Positions 16,377 to 25,674 are shown, counted from the first letter of the stretch. The stretch is 64,000 nt of DNA from Methylobacter sp. (GCA_030679035.1 JAUXTH010000144.1:1-64000), one strand, 5' to 3'. Notes: generated from the sequence alone by a model not told the origin. Translations and numbers: made by a program.

Positions 16377-16847
16377 ATGATACACAAACCGATGTTGGGC
16401 TGGCGCGAATGGGTGGCTCTGCCGGAACTTAAGCTTGCCAGGATTAAGGCGAAAATCGATACAGGGGCGCGGTCGTCGGCTTTGCATGCGTTCGCTATCG
16501 AGCCTTATCGAAAAGGCGGGCAGCGCTGGGTGATGTTTGCGATTCATCCCTTGCAAAAAAACTGCGATATGTCGATTGAATGTCATGCACCGATTAAAGA
16601 CCGGCGGATGGTTACGGATTCCGGCGGACACAAGCAGCGTCGGTATGTGATCGAAACCCAGTTGGTGCTGGGGCGGTCGGTGATAAGCGCTGAAATGACG
16701 CTGACCAATCGCGACACGATGCGCTTTCGTATGTTGTTGGGACGCACCGCGATGGATGCACGGTTTATTATCGATCCGGGGGCATCGTATTTACAGGGTA
16801 AGCCTGATGCCGATGAATACCGGCGGTTGTTGGAATGGGAAAATTGA
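16377..16847 (+). CDS. RimK-associated retropepsin-like protease (RimB/DUF785 type)
   Basis: The 156-residue protein has the aspartic protease-like motif KIDTGARSSALHAF (about residues 24-37) after WREWVALPEL. A LLGRTAMDARFIIDPGASYL ending (about 121-140) matches the ATP-dependent zinc protease/RimB family that partners RimK glutamate ligases. No RimK gene is in the window. The stop codon overlaps the ATG of radA (TGATG), so the two are coupled. Confidence 0.85.
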   Translation: MIHKPMLGWREWVALPELKLARIKAKIDTGARSSALHAFAIEPYRKGGQRWVMFAIHPLQKNCDMSIECHAPIKDRRMVTDSGGHKQRRYVIETQLVLGRSVISAEMTLTNRDTMRFRMLLGRTAMDARFIIDPGASYLQGKPDADEYRRLLEWEN

Positions 16848-18217
16848 TGAGTAAAAAGGTTAAAACCGCGTTTGTCTGCGATCAGTGCGGCGCCGACTAT
16901 CCCCGCTGGGGCGGGCAATGCACCAGTTGCGGCGAATGGAATACTATCAAGGAAGTCAGGCTGGGCGGGGCAGAACGTAATAACCGTAAGGCAGGTTATG
17001 CCGGGAGCCTGTCGGAGGTCAAATTACTATCCGATGTTAACCTGTCCCAGGCGGAGAGGATTTTTAGCGGAATTTCCGAATTCGACCGTGTTCTGGGTGG
17101 CGGGATAGTCTGCGGCAGTGTGGTGTTGATCGGCGGAGCGCCGGGGGCGGGCAAGAGTACGCTGTTGTTGCAGGCGATTGCCAATATTGCCGCGCGAGGC
17201 GTCAGAGTGCTCTATGTGTCCGGTGAGGAGTCGCTGCAGCAGATTGCCGAAAGGGCGCACCGGCTCAAGCTGCCCTCCGACAAAATCATGATGCTGGCCG
17301 AAACTTCGGTGCAACGCATCTGCGATGTGTTGGATGAAGTCAAACCGCAAATTCTGGTGATCGATTCGATCCAGGTGATGCATACCCAGGATACGGAATC
17401 GGCGCCGGGATCTGTTTCCCAGGTCAGGGAATCGGCCAGTTATTTGACCCAGTACGCCAAAAAGCATGACGTATCCATTTTTATGGTGGGGCATGTGACC
17501 AAGGATCAATCGCTGGCAGGACCGATGACATTGAGCCACATTGTCGATACCCAAGTGATGCTGGGCTCTACCGATGACGCCCGGTTCAGGGTGTTGAGGG
17601 CGGACAAGAACCGTTTCGGCAGCGTCGGCGAGTTGGGATTTTTCGCGATGGACAGCACGGGACTTAAAGAAGTTAAAAATCCCTCGGCGATGTTTTTAAA
17701 CAGGCCGGATAAACCTTCTTCAGGCAGCGTGGTGACGGTGTTATGGGAGGGGACGCGGCCACTGCTGGTGGAGATTCAGGCGCTGGTGACCGAGTGTCAG
17801 TACGGCAATCCCCGGCGGTTGGCGGTGGGTTTCGATCAAAACCGTCTGGCGATGTTGCTGGCTGTGCTATCCCGGCACGGCGGCATTTTTACTGCAAATG
17901 ATGAGATTTACGCCAATGTGGTCGGCGGCATTAAGGTGACCGAAACCAGTTCCGATTTAGCGATTGTGGTGGGGGTTGTTTCCAGTCTGAGGGACAAGGT
18001 GATTCCGCACGATGTGTTTTTTTTCGGGGAAATCGGCCTGAGCGGCGAAATCAGGCCGGTTGCCAACGGCCATGCGCGACTTAATGATGCCGCAAAACAC
18101 GGCTTCAAAAAGGCGGTTATACCTAAGGCCAATGTGCCTAAAAAATCGATTGATGGGCTGGAAATTCACGGAGTTTCTACGCTTTCCGAGGCCTTGGGCA
18201 TTCTTTCAGAGATGTGA
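16847..18217 (+). CDS. radA: DNA repair protein RadA/Sms
   Basis: This 456-residue protein is a RecA-related helicase that promotes branch migration in recombination. It has a C4 zinc finger (CDQCG and CTSCGEWN, about 10-33), Walker A GGAPGAGKST (about 95-104), the RadA-specific KNRFG motif (ADKNRFGSVGELGFF, about 249-263) and a Lon protease-like C-terminal domain (FFGEIGLSGEIRPV, about 390-403). The start at 16847 (MSKKVKTAF) overlaps the previous stop; a frame beginning 12 bases earlier is less natural. It ends close to an inverted repeat that probably terminates it against convergent pilZ. Confidence 0.97.
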   Translation: MSKKVKTAFVCDQCGADYPRWGGQCTSCGEWNTIKEVRLGGAERNNRKAGYAGSLSEVKLLSDVNLSQAERIFSGISEFDRVLGGGIVCGSVVLIGGAPGAGKSTLLLQAIANIAARGVRVLYVSGEESLQQIAERAHRLKLPSDKIMMLAETSVQRICDVLDEVKPQILVIDSIQVMHTQDTESAPGSVSQVRESASYLTQYAKKHDVSIFMVGHVTKDQSLAGPMTLSHIVDTQVMLGSTDDARFRVLRADKNRFGSVGELGFFAMDSTGLKEVKNPSAMFLNRPDKPSSGSVVTVLWEGTRPLLVEIQALVTECQYGNPRRLAVGFDQNRLAMLLAVLSRHGGIFTANDEIYANVVGGIKVTETSSDLAIVVGVVSSLRDKVIPHDVFFFGEIGLSGEIRPVANGHARLNDAAKHGFKKAVIPKANVPKKSIDGLEIHGVSTLSEALGILSEM

Positions 18218-18222
18218 GAATG

Positions 18223-18279
18223 AGGTTCAAGGTTCAAGGTTCAAGGTTCAAGAGGTGTATTCCCTTTAACCTTGAACCT
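18223..18279. terminator. Tandem 7-base repeat forming a hairpin between convergent genes
   Basis: AGGTTCA is repeated four times in a row (18223-18250). AACCTTGAACCT at 18268-18279 is the reverse complement of part of that array, so a 12-base-pair hairpin can form in either RNA. It lies between the stops of radA (plus) and the PilZ gene (minus), where a bidirectional terminator would be expected. Confidence 0.55.
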
Positions 18280-18300
18280 TTGATCTTGCACCTGATCCAT

Positions 18301-18669
18301 CTACTCACTTAACGCCAACAAATCCCTTTCCAGTAAGGCGCTGCTGCCAAGATTGAGCTCAACCAAGCGGCGTAATTCGGAGATGCTGTCTATATCAATG
18401 TGTTCGCATTTAAAGCCCACTTTGTCGCCTACAGCATGCATGGCGGTCAGCTCCATTTTTATTTGGACTTCTTCGGATAACTGCAAGGTGAGGGTGTAGA
18501 GTTTTTCCAAATCTTCTTCCCAAGGGAGTTCGAAACGTAATAAACAGCCTTTTAAGGACAGATCAGTAATTTCGCAGTTCCAGGTTTTTCCTTCGCAGCT
18601 TAAGGTGGCTTCTCCCGCGAAATGAATGCGGTGAAAATGGCGGTTATCGTTGTTATCTATTGGATGCAT
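18301..18669 (-). CDS. PilZ-domain protein (putative c-di-GMP receptor)
   Basis: The 122-residue protein starts NRHFHRIHFAGEATL, has CEITDLSLKGCLLRFE (about 32-47) and later KVGFKCEHIDIDSISELRRLVELN (about 89-112). These match the PilZ fold: R near the N-terminus, D-x-S-x-x-G. The usual RxxxR c-di-GMP motif is reduced to NRHFHR, so binding is likely but not certain. It overlaps nothing; the FHA gene upstream ends 4 bases away, so the two form an operon. PilZ proteins often connect second-messenger levels to motility, which fits the flagellar genes nearby. Confidence 0.82.
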   Translation of the reverse strand: MHPIDNNDNRHFHRIHFAGEATLSCEGKTWNCEITDLSLKGCLLRFELPWEEDLEKLYTLTLQLSEEVQIKMELTAMHAVGDKVGFKCEHIDIDSISELRRLVELNLGSSALLERDLLALSE

Positions 18670-18673
18670 GGAT

Positions 18674-19306
18674 TTAATTCAAAAAGAATTGCAGGGATGT
18701 GTTGTTGACAACCAGCACATCATTTGTGTTTAACTTTAACGACTTATCGTCCAATGGCTCATTGTTTACGGTTATCGTGCCGCTATTTTCCAATACCGAA
18801 ACGAAATATCCGTCTTTTCTCTTTGATATCGCAATAATGCCGTTGCCGTCATGACCTAGTCGCGTCATGGCGTTTTTTAATGGCAGGATTTTACCGATAT
18901 TATTGCCGTTCATAATTTGCAAGTTGGCTGCGGGATTATGCAATGTGCGGTCAATTTCCTGATTAAGCGATTTTACGTCGTCAATAAGGCTATCGGATGC
19001 GGCGGAAAATCCTACAAATTCTGCGGTATTGAAAAGGATGGCATGCTTGCCCATTGATATCATGTCGTTGTTGCTGAGATTGCAAGCTTTGGTTGCTTCA
19101 CCGTTAATGATCAGCGGAAATCGATCATTGAGTTGCTTGATAGCGCAGGCATCGTCACCAATAATGATGACGGCATGCGCCGGGGCGACTGCCAGATTGT
19201 CAATGGTTAAATCATTGGTTTCATCGCGTCCGATGTGCACAACACCGTTTTCAAACAGGCCTGATTGGATTGCTTTATCTTTGAAAAAAACAGTGAGTTT
19301 TGCCAT
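18674..19306 (-). CDS. FHA-domain protein
   Basis: The 210-residue protein has an N-terminal FHA-like sandwich (GVVHIGRDETNDLTIDNLAV, about 20-39, then AHAVIII). A second, weaker copy is in the C-terminal half (RLGHDGNGIIAISKRKDGYF, about 144-163, then GTITVNNEPLDDKSLKLNTN). FHA domains bind phosphothreonine peptides; the second copy lacks the usual Ser/His contacts. It has no kinase or membrane domain. It is co-directional with the PilZ gene and 4 bases upstream of it, suggesting a shared signalling role that cannot be specified. Confidence 0.8.
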   Translation of the reverse strand: MAKLTVFFKDKAIQSGLFENGVVHIGRDETNDLTIDNLAVAPAHAVIIIGDDACAIKQLNDRFPLIINGEATKACNLSNNDMISMGKHAILFNTAEFVGFSAASDSLIDDVKSLNQEIDRTLHNPAANLQIMNGNNIGKILPLKNAMTRLGHDGNGIIAISKRKDGYFVSVLENSGTITVNNEPLDDKSLKLNTNDVLVVNNTSLQFFLN

Positions 19307-19416
19307 TGTTGTGGTAACACATCTTTAAATGAGCTTTGATTATAGACGGGATCATTTTAGATGTTCAACAAATTCCATTTTTTTGACGATGACTTATTCA
19401 CTATTGCGATATAAGT

Positions 19417-20667
19417 TTATTTTCTGGGTAGAAACTTAACCAGTTTAACGCTATTTTCATCCCGTTTTATGATTTCCAGCGGGTATTCATGCAGTCTGAT
19501 ACTGGTTCCGGTTTCGGGTATAGTTTCCATGAACTCAATGATAAGCCCGTTGAGTGTCTTTGGTCCCTCGGTAGGTAGCGACCATTGCGTGACGCGGTTT
19601 AATTCCCGGATGGTAATGTTGGCGTCAACCAGATAGCTGCCGTCGCTTTGCGCTCTAACGGCGACATCGTCGGTGATCAATTCTCCTACGATTTCCTGAA
19701 GTAAATCGTCCAGGGTAACCAGCCCCTGCACATCGCCATATTCATCGACTACCAGACCTATGCGAATCTTTTCATGTTTAAATCGATGCATTTGGTTGTG
19801 CACCGGGGTGCTCTCAGGGATAAACGAGGGCTTGTCCAGGCAGTTGATGATGGTCTGCTTGTCAAAATCTTCCTGATTAAGCAGCACGAGTATTTTTCTT
19901 AAATGGATAAAGCCGATAATTCTGTCGATGCTGGTTTTGTAGACCGGCAATCGGGTATGCGGACTGGTTTTTAGTTGGCTAATGATGTTTTCAATCGGCT
20001 CTTCAAGATCGATGCCGACAATTTCATTGCGCGGTGTCATGATGTCTTCAACAGTCGCCGACTCAAGTTCGAGTATGCCCATCAACATTTTTTGGTAGCG
20101 TATAGGCATCAAACTTTCTGCGTCGCTAATAATGCTTTTTAATTCGTCTTTATTTAGACTGTCATGGTGACTTCTTTTGACATCGACACCGACGACCCGG
20201 AGTAACAGGTTAACGAATAAATTGATAAACCAAACGATTGGATAAAGAAGTTTTAATAAGGGTGTGTAAATCCAGGCGGCAGGGAAAGCGAGCGGCTCCG
20301 GTTTTATTGCCGCGAGCGTCTTGGGTGTCACTTCCGAACAAATAAGCATCACGATAGTTAAAATTCCGGTGGAGATAGCTATGACGGATTCATCATCGGT
20401 ATAGAGCTTGATGGCAATGACGGTTGCAAGCGATGCGGCGAAATTATTAATAAAAATATTACCCAGCAACATCAGGCCGAGCAAGTGAGCTGGTTTTTGC
20501 AATAGTTTTTGGGCCTTTATCGCGCCGGGGTGTTTTAGCTTAACCAGATGTCTTAAGCGATACCGGTTTAATGACATTAAAGCTGTTTCTGATCCAGCAA
20601 AAAAAGCGGAAAGAATAAGCATGGCGGCAAGTATGCCAAACAGCATACTAAGGGACATATCGTTCAA
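19417..20667 (-). CDS. CNNM/CorB-like membrane protein with CBS domains
   Basis: The 416-residue protein has a DUF21 membrane domain (about residues 1-180, with FFAGSETALMSLNRYRLRHL and LLGNIFINNFAASLA). Paired CBS domains follow (about 205-330, EDIMTPRNEIVGIDLEEP and IGLVVDEYGDVQGLVTLDDL). A CorC_HlyC domain forms the C-terminus (about 345-410). Relatives in gammaproteobacteria are CorB/YfjD, linked to Mg2+ and Co2+ handling. It lies divergently from fleQ across about 310 bases and is probably unrelated to it in function. Confidence 0.92.
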   Translation of the reverse strand: MNDMSLSMLFGILAAMLILSAFFAGSETALMSLNRYRLRHLVKLKHPGAIKAQKLLQKPAHLLGLMLLGNIFINNFAASLATVIAIKLYTDDESVIAISTGILTIVMLICSEVTPKTLAAIKPEPLAFPAAWIYTPLLKLLYPIVWFINLFVNLLLRVVGVDVKRSHHDSLNKDELKSIISDAESLMPIRYQKMLMGILELESATVEDIMTPRNEIVGIDLEEPIENIISQLKTSPHTRLPVYKTSIDRIIGFIHLRKILVLLNQEDFDKQTIINCLDKPSFIPESTPVHNQMHRFKHEKIRIGLVVDEYGDVQGLVTLDDLLQEIVGELITDDVAVRAQSDGSYLVDANITIRELNRVTQWSLPTEGPKTLNGLIIEFMETIPETGTSIRLHEYPLEIIKRDENSVKLVKFLPRK

Positions 20668-20979
20668 AGAAAGTGTACTCTGGGTTGCGAAAACAACCCT
20701 AGTGTCTATGATGGGAGAATTTTGTCAAGCCTGTATGTCAGTTGTAGCTTGGCTTGTATGTGCAAACCACATTAAAAAGATGTTAGAACAGTATGAAATA
20801 AAAAGAATTTTGACATAATGCTGATTCGATGCTTAACTTTGTTGAACAGTATTAAGAGCAGCTTAATAATTAAAAGGGATTATTTAAAGGCCCTGAGGGG
20901 TGATGAGCCGCAGTTGTTGTTGCGGAAAGTGTCGGGCTAAATCCAAATGGCCTCCAATGTAAGTGATGAGTGTAAAAAT
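20668..20979. promoter_or_regulatory. Divergent intergenic region between the CorB-like gene and fleQ
   Basis: No gene is seen. It must hold promoters for both genes. TTGACA at about 20812-20817, followed at 17 bases by TTAACT, is a possible sigma-70 site reading toward fleQ, but the -10 box is weak. A TGATGAGCCGCAG...TTGTTGTTGCGG stretch near 20902 could form a small hairpin. An in-frame ATG at 20947 would extend FleQ by 11 residues. Confidence 0.35.
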
Positions 20980-22431
20980 ATGGCGTTGCCGCGTATTTTG
21001 TTAATTGACGATAATAAAACAAGAGTCCTCCAGCTGGAGGCGGTTTTCCAGTTTATGGGATACAGGGTAGAAAGCGTAGGTTCAGCCGATTATGCGTCTT
21101 GTTTTGGCGAAACTGATCAGTTGTGTGGGATTTTTGTTGGTGACGGCATTGAAAAACAAGCCACTGTGGTCAGTGATATTGTGGGGCGGGCGGATAAGAT
21201 CCCGGTCAGTTTGTTAATCAATAAGGGCACCGCGCTTCAGGTTTCGACTGCAATCACCAATAGCGTGTCTCAAGTACTGGAATGGCCGACTACGTACCCT
21301 GTCTTGAAGCCGATGCTCGATAAGCTGCCGACATCCGAGCAAACAACTTTCACGGTGCGTGATGGTTCTGACCGTCGTTCCTATTCAGTTGAGCGGTTAA
21401 AAGGCAAGAGTAAGGCTATTGTCGATATTCGCAAGTTGATCGATCAGGTTGCAGAATCGGATGCAACGGTTTTAATTCTGGGCGAGTCGGGAACCGGAAA
21501 AGAAGTGGTTGCCCGCGCCTTACATGACTCCTCTTTTCGCAAAGATAAACCGTTTGTGCCGATCAATTGCGGCGCGATTCCAGGCGAATTGCTGGAAAGC
21601 GAGCTGTTTGGGCACGAGAAAGGGGCGTTTACCGGGGCGTTAACCACCCGGCAAGGTCGTTTTGAAATGGCGGAAGGCGGGACTCTTTTTCTGGATGAAA
21701 TCGGCGATATGCCCATGGCAATGCAGGTCAAGTTGTTGCGCGTATTGCAGGAGCGCACCTTTGAGCGCGTGGGCAGCAACAAAACCATCCATTGCGATGT
21801 GCGGGTTATCGCGGCAACGCACCGCTATCTTGAAGATGAGATTAAAGAAAACCGGTTCCGGGAGGATCTGTTTTATCGTTTGAATGTGTTCCCGATTGAA
21901 ATACCGGCCTTAAAGGACAGGGCTGAAGACATTCCCCTGTTGGTGAATGATCTTGTTGCCCGCATGGAAGCGTCCAACCGAGGTTCAGTGCGATTGACTA
22001 ATGCGGCATTGGCGGTGCTGATGCAACATGAATGGCCGGGCAACGTTAGGGAATTGGCAAATTTGATTGAAAGATTGGCTATTATTAACCCCAAAGGCCT
22101 TGTTGAGGCGGCTGATTTGCCGGAAAAATTTCAACAATATAAGGTTTCTGAAGAAATTGTTGGTGACGCCGAGGCGGTTATTACGGATGAGGATGATGAA
22201 CCGTCCGAGCCGATTGAGGTTGTCGGTGCTTTTGAAAGGGCGCCTGGCGCTTTAGCGCAGTTGCCGACGCAGGGTATAGATTTGAAGGAATATTTGAATG
22301 TGTTAGAGGTCGATTTGATCCGCCAGGCCTTAAATGAAAGCAGCGGAGTGGTGGCTCATGCCGCTAAGCGGTTGAATATGCGGCGTACAACGCTGGTTGA
22401 AAAATTACGCAAATATGATTTGCAGTACTAA
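20980..22431 (+). CDS. fleQ: Flagellar master regulator FleQ/FlrA
   Basis: This is a sigma-54 enhancer-binding protein of 483 residues at the chosen start. The N-terminal FleQ-type domain (about 1-120) is a receiver relative without a clear phosphorylation site. The AAA+ domain has Walker A GESGTGKE (about 168), GAFTGA loop (about 215) and Walker B GGTLFLDEIGDM. A Fis-type helix-turn-helix closes the protein (about 455-480, NMRRTTLVEKLRKY). The start MALPRILLIDDN matches Pseudomonas FleQ better than the longer frame from 20947. It should activate fleSR and early flagellar genes from the sigma-54 promoters described here, and may respond to c-di-GMP. Confidence 0.95.
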   Translation: MALPRILLIDDNKTRVLQLEAVFQFMGYRVESVGSADYASCFGETDQLCGIFVGDGIEKQATVVSDIVGRADKIPVSLLINKGTALQVSTAITNSVSQVLEWPTTYPVLKPMLDKLPTSEQTTFTVRDGSDRRSYSVERLKGKSKAIVDIRKLIDQVAESDATVLILGESGTGKEVVARALHDSSFRKDKPFVPINCGAIPGELLESELFGHEKGAFTGALTTRQGRFEMAEGGTLFLDEIGDMPMAMQVKLLRVLQERTFERVGSNKTIHCDVRVIAATHRYLEDEIKENRFREDLFYRLNVFPIEIPALKDRAEDIPLLVNDLVARMEASNRGSVRLTNAALAVLMQHEWPGNVRELANLIERLAIINPKGLVEAADLPEKFQQYKVSEEIVGDAEAVITDEDDEPSEPIEVVGAFERAPGALAQLPTQGIDLKEYLNVLEVDLIRQALNESSGVVAHAAKRLNMRRTTLVEKLRKYDLQY

Positions 22432-22493
22432 GGGCTGGGCGTCATTTTTTTGGCATTATATTTTAAGTCATTGAAAATATTATAGTTAATATA

Positions 22494-22510
22494 TGGTCTG
22501 ATTTTTGCTT
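22494..22510 (+). promoter_or_regulatory. Sigma-54 promoter upstream of fleS
   Basis: TGGTCTGATTTTTGCTT has GG at 22495-22496 and GC at 22507-22508, the exact 12-base spacing of -24/-12 promoters, and TTTTGC as the -12 block. It lies about 50 bases before the fleS ATG. In Pseudomonas and Vibrio the fleSR/flrBC operon is driven by sigma-54 with FleQ/FlrA. Confidence 0.75.
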
Positions 22511-22561
22511 GTTTTTAATCATTAAATAAGTTTAAGTTTTAGAAAACCAGGGCGATCAGAC

Positions 22562-23890
22562 ATGAATACTCATAACATTCAGAAAAAACAGAAAACCGAG
22601 CAGCTCACCGATGCGTTCCGTATTTTTAATGAGCTATCCCAGAACTTATCTGTTTCTTATCAAGGGCTGGAGGAGCAGGTTGCTAAACTGCACGGTGAAC
22701 TTGCCTTTGCCCATAGCGAGCGACTTAAGACCCTTGAGGAAAAAGAAAAGCTCGCCAGTCGCTTGGAGAAAATATTGGCGGCGCTTCCCGCCGGGGTCAT
22801 TGTGCTGGATGTGGACGGCAAAGTTTTAGATTGTAATGCGGTCGCGACAGATTTTTTAGGCGAACCGCTGATTGGCCTGGATTGGCTCGATGTTGTCGCC
22901 CGCAGCCTGATCCCTGTTGTTGGCAACCCGCATGAACGTCTATTGCGTAATGGAAAACGGGTGAATATGACTGTCAGTCGGGATGTTGCCTGCAACGACC
23001 CTAGCGATTCAGGGCAGATTATTTTGCTGTCGGATGTCAGTGAAATGCGCAATCTTCAGGATATGCTCAATCAGCAAAAACAGCTGTCGGCCATGGGGGA
23101 AATGGTGGCGAGTATGGCGCATCAGGTCAGAACTCCGCTGGCGACAGCAATACTCTACGCTTCGCAAATGAGCAGCCCTGTGCTGGATAATGAAAAGCGG
23201 CAGCGGTTTTCACAAAAAATTCTTGAACGCCTGCAATATTTGGAAAGGCAAGTTAACGATATGTTAATTTTCGCCAAAGACGGACGACTGGCGATGGAAA
23301 CTTTTTCATTGACCGAACTGCTAAATCATCTCAGGGAAGCGGTCAAAGACTATACCGGCAGCGGCGGTATTGATTTGCAGATCATTAATGAAGTACAAAA
23401 TGATGCCATGTTGGGCAATGAAAACGCCTTGCGCGGCGCGCTGCTTAATTTGTTGAACAATGCGGTTGATGCGGTAGGGCAGGTTGGGTGCATACGGATT
23501 TCTGTGGTTCAGCTTGACGGTTTTAAGCTGCGTATCGTTATTAATGATGATGGACCCGGCATAGACAAAGAGCTGCGGCAGCGGATTTTTGAGCCGTTTT
23601 TTACCACCAAGCCCCAAGGCACAGGTTTGGGTTTGGCTGTCGTCGACAGCGTAGTGAAGGCTCATGGCGGTCATGTTCATGTTGAGTCGGAACCGGGGCT
23701 AGGCACTGTTTTTTCAATAGTCCTGCCCTGTATCAATCAAGCATTTAGTTTATTGCCGGGCGGTTTTTCACATAAGGCTGTCCTGCCTGATGCCCTTCAG
23801 GTAACTGCAAATCTGTTCCAGACAGATTTGTCCGGTAAAAATAACCACCAAAGCTACACTCAGAGGGAGCAGGGCCATGAAACAGTATGA
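22562..23890 (+). CDS. fleS: Flagellar sensor kinase FleS/FlrB
   Basis: This 442-residue cytoplasmic histidine kinase has no membrane segment. A coiled region (about 40-75) leads into a PAS-like domain (about 75-175). The dimerisation helix carries the phospho-accepting His 187 in MAHQVRTPLATAI. The ATPase domain (about 290-390) has LLNLLNNAVDAVG, NDDGPGID and GTGLGLAVV. The last 50 residues (after the ATPase domain) are unusual and have no clear match. Its stop overlaps fleR by 14 bases, so they are coupled. It phosphorylates FleR to switch on middle flagellar genes. Confidence 0.94.
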   Translation: MNTHNIQKKQKTEQLTDAFRIFNELSQNLSVSYQGLEEQVAKLHGELAFAHSERLKTLEEKEKLASRLEKILAALPAGVIVLDVDGKVLDCNAVATDFLGEPLIGLDWLDVVARSLIPVVGNPHERLLRNGKRVNMTVSRDVACNDPSDSGQIILLSDVSEMRNLQDMLNQQKQLSAMGEMVASMAHQVRTPLATAILYASQMSSPVLDNEKRQRFSQKILERLQYLERQVNDMLIFAKDGRLAMETFSLTELLNHLREAVKDYTGSGGIDLQIINEVQNDAMLGNENALRGALLNLLNNAVDAVGQVGCIRISVVQLDGFKLRIVINDDGPGIDKELRQRIFEPFFTTKPQGTGLGLAVVDSVVKAHGGHVHVESEPGLGTVFSIVLPCINQAFSLLPGGFSHKAVLPDALQVTANLFQTDLSGKNNHQSYTQREQGHETV

Positions 23891-25274
23891 TGTGTTGGTA
23901 GTTGAGGATGATCTGTCGCTATGCGAAGCGCTTTGCGACACCCTGGAGATAGGCGGTTATCGGGTGGTTTCCGCCCGCAATGGGACTGAAGCATTAATCA
24001 AGCTGGAGCACGGCCAGTTTAAACTGGTCGTCAGCGATGTGCAGATGCCGGTTATGGACGGCTTTCAATTGTTGAAAAATATGCAGCATAAATATTCCAA
24101 AACGCCGGTATTGCTGATGACCGCTTTCGGAACCATCCCTAAGGCGGTCGAGGCTATGCAGGCGGGCGCTTCCGATTACCTTATCAAGCCGTTTGATGCA
24201 GAGGCGCTGGTCAACAAGGTGGCCGATTATGTGGTAGCTAATCCTGAGGCGGCCAATGCAGCGGATAATCAGCGCGTAGTGCAAGACGACAGCATGAAAA
24301 AACTTTATGCCTTGACGGCCAAAGTCGCCAAAACCGATGTTACCGTGCTGTTGCAAGGCGAAAGCGGAACCGGTAAAGAGGTTATTGCCCAGTATATTCA
24401 TCAGAACTCAACGCATTACGAAGGTCCTTTTATCGCGGTGAATTGCGCAGCTATTCCTGAAAACATGCTGGAAGCGATGTTGTTCGGTTATGAAAAAGGC
24501 GCCTATACCGGAGCTGTTCAGTCTATGCCGGGGAAATTCGAACAAGCGCAGGGCGGCACCTTGTTGCTGGATGAAATTGCCGAAATGGATTTAGGCTTGC
24601 AGGCAAAATTATTGCGGGTATTGCAGGAAAAGGAAGTTGAGCGTCTGGGCAGCCATAAAAAAATCAAGCTCAGTGTCAGAATTTTGGCGGCCACCAATCA
24701 GAAGCTAAAAGAGCAGGTGGAGCAGGGGGGGTTTCGTGAGGATTTGTATTATCGGCTCAGCGTGTTTCCTATCAGTATTCCGGCGTTACGCAACAGAGTG
24801 GGCGATATTTTGCCGCTGGCGCAGGAATTGATGCAGCGTCATAGCCAAGAAGGCAAAAAATTGCCTGAATTCGACCTTCAGGCGACTGAAAAAATGCTGG
24901 CTTACAGTTGGCCGGGCAATGTCAGGGAGTTGGATAATGTGGTGCAGCGGGCGCTTATTTTACGCACTGGCGATAAGATTACGGTTGATGACTTGGTGTT
25001 TGAGGACACGGGGTCGATGATGGCGATGGGCTCTTCGGTCGAGTCTACAGGGAAGGTGCGTGAGTCTTATCCGGTTGATGTTAAAGATGAAGCTGTTGAG
25101 ATAGGCGGCTTGGGCGAAGGCGTTCGCTCTGCCGAAGAAAGCATTATTTTGCAAACCTTACAGATGGAAAATGGCAGCCGCAAGATAACGGCTGAAAAGC
25201 TGGGCATTAGTCCCAGAACACTTCGCTACAAGATGGCGAGGATGAAAGATTCGGGTGTGATTATTTCATGTTAA
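23877..25274 (+). CDS. fleR: Flagellar response regulator FleR/FlrC
   Basis: This 465-residue regulator has a receiver domain (about 1-120, phospho-acceptor D54 in VVSDVQMPVMDG, conserved Lys in LIKPFD). The sigma-54 AAA+ domain follows: GESGTGKEV about 162, then a GAYTGA loop about 208, a Tyr variant of GAFTGA, and LLLDEIAEM. A Fis-type DNA-binding helix-turn-helix ends it (about 435-460, LGISPRTLRYKM). It activates sigma-54 promoters such as that of fliE. Co-transcribed with fleS, whose end it overlaps. Confidence 0.95.
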   Translation: MKQYDVLVVEDDLSLCEALCDTLEIGGYRVVSARNGTEALIKLEHGQFKLVVSDVQMPVMDGFQLLKNMQHKYSKTPVLLMTAFGTIPKAVEAMQAGASDYLIKPFDAEALVNKVADYVVANPEAANAADNQRVVQDDSMKKLYALTAKVAKTDVTVLLQGESGTGKEVIAQYIHQNSTHYEGPFIAVNCAAIPENMLEAMLFGYEKGAYTGAVQSMPGKFEQAQGGTLLLDEIAEMDLGLQAKLLRVLQEKEVERLGSHKKIKLSVRILAATNQKLKEQVEQGGFREDLYYRLSVFPISIPALRNRVGDILPLAQELMQRHSQEGKKLPEFDLQATEKMLAYSWPGNVRELDNVVQRALILRTGDKITVDDLVFEDTGSMMAMGSSVESTGKVRESYPVDVKDEAVEIGGLGEGVRSAEESIILQTLQMENGSRKITAEKLGISPRTLRYKMARMKDSGVIISC

Positions 25275-25278
25275 CATG

Positions 25279-25295
25279 TGGCATTAAAAATGCTT
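25279..25295 (+). promoter_or_regulatory. Sigma-54 promoter upstream of fliE
   Basis: TGGCATTAAAAATGCTT has GG at 25280-25281 and GC at 25292-25293, the required 12-base spacing, with TGGCA as a full -24 block. The fliE ATG is at 25334. It begins only 5 bases after the fleR stop, so fliE onwards forms a separately controlled unit, as in Pseudomonas where FleR activates fliEFGHIJ. Confidence 0.82.
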
Positions 25296-25333
25296 TAAAC
25301 TCTGTACTATATAAAATGTAAGAGGAAAACCCC

Positions 25334-25651
25334 ATGAGTGAGATGAATGTAAATCAAGTTTTGGCTCAGATGCGGGCAATGTCACTTGAGGCCGGCAGCG
25401 GCAAGGTGCAAGAGACCGGTGGCGGCGGCGCTGATTTTGCGGCAATGTTAAAACAGACCATTGGCACTGTTAATGACACCCAGCAAACTGCCGGAAAAAT
25501 GACGGAAGCTTTTGAGTCAGGCGATACTAATGTTAGTCTGGCAGAGGTTATGGTGGCTTCGCAGAAAGCGAGTGTTTCATTTCAGGCAATGTTGCAGGTC
25601 AGAAATAAATTGGTTGAAGCCTATCAAGATGTCATGAATATGCCAATGTAG
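25334..25651 (+). CDS. fliE: Flagellar basal-body protein FliE
   Basis: This 105-residue protein joins the MS ring to the proximal rod. Typical marks are FAAMLKQTIGTVNDTQQ (about 35-51), FESGDTNVSLAEVMVASQKA (about 58-77) and the C-terminal VSFQAMLQVRNKLVEAYQDV before a final MNMPM. The AGAGGAAAA stretch about 10 bases upstream is its ribosome binding site. It is first of the fliEFGHIJK run. Confidence 0.95.
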   Translation: MSEMNVNQVLAQMRAMSLEAGSGKVQETGGGGADFAAMLKQTIGTVNDTQQTAGKMTEAFESGDTNVSLAEVMVASQKASVSFQAMLQVRNKLVEAYQDVMNMPM

Positions 25652-25674
25652 ATAAGGCAAACTGAAATTAAAAA

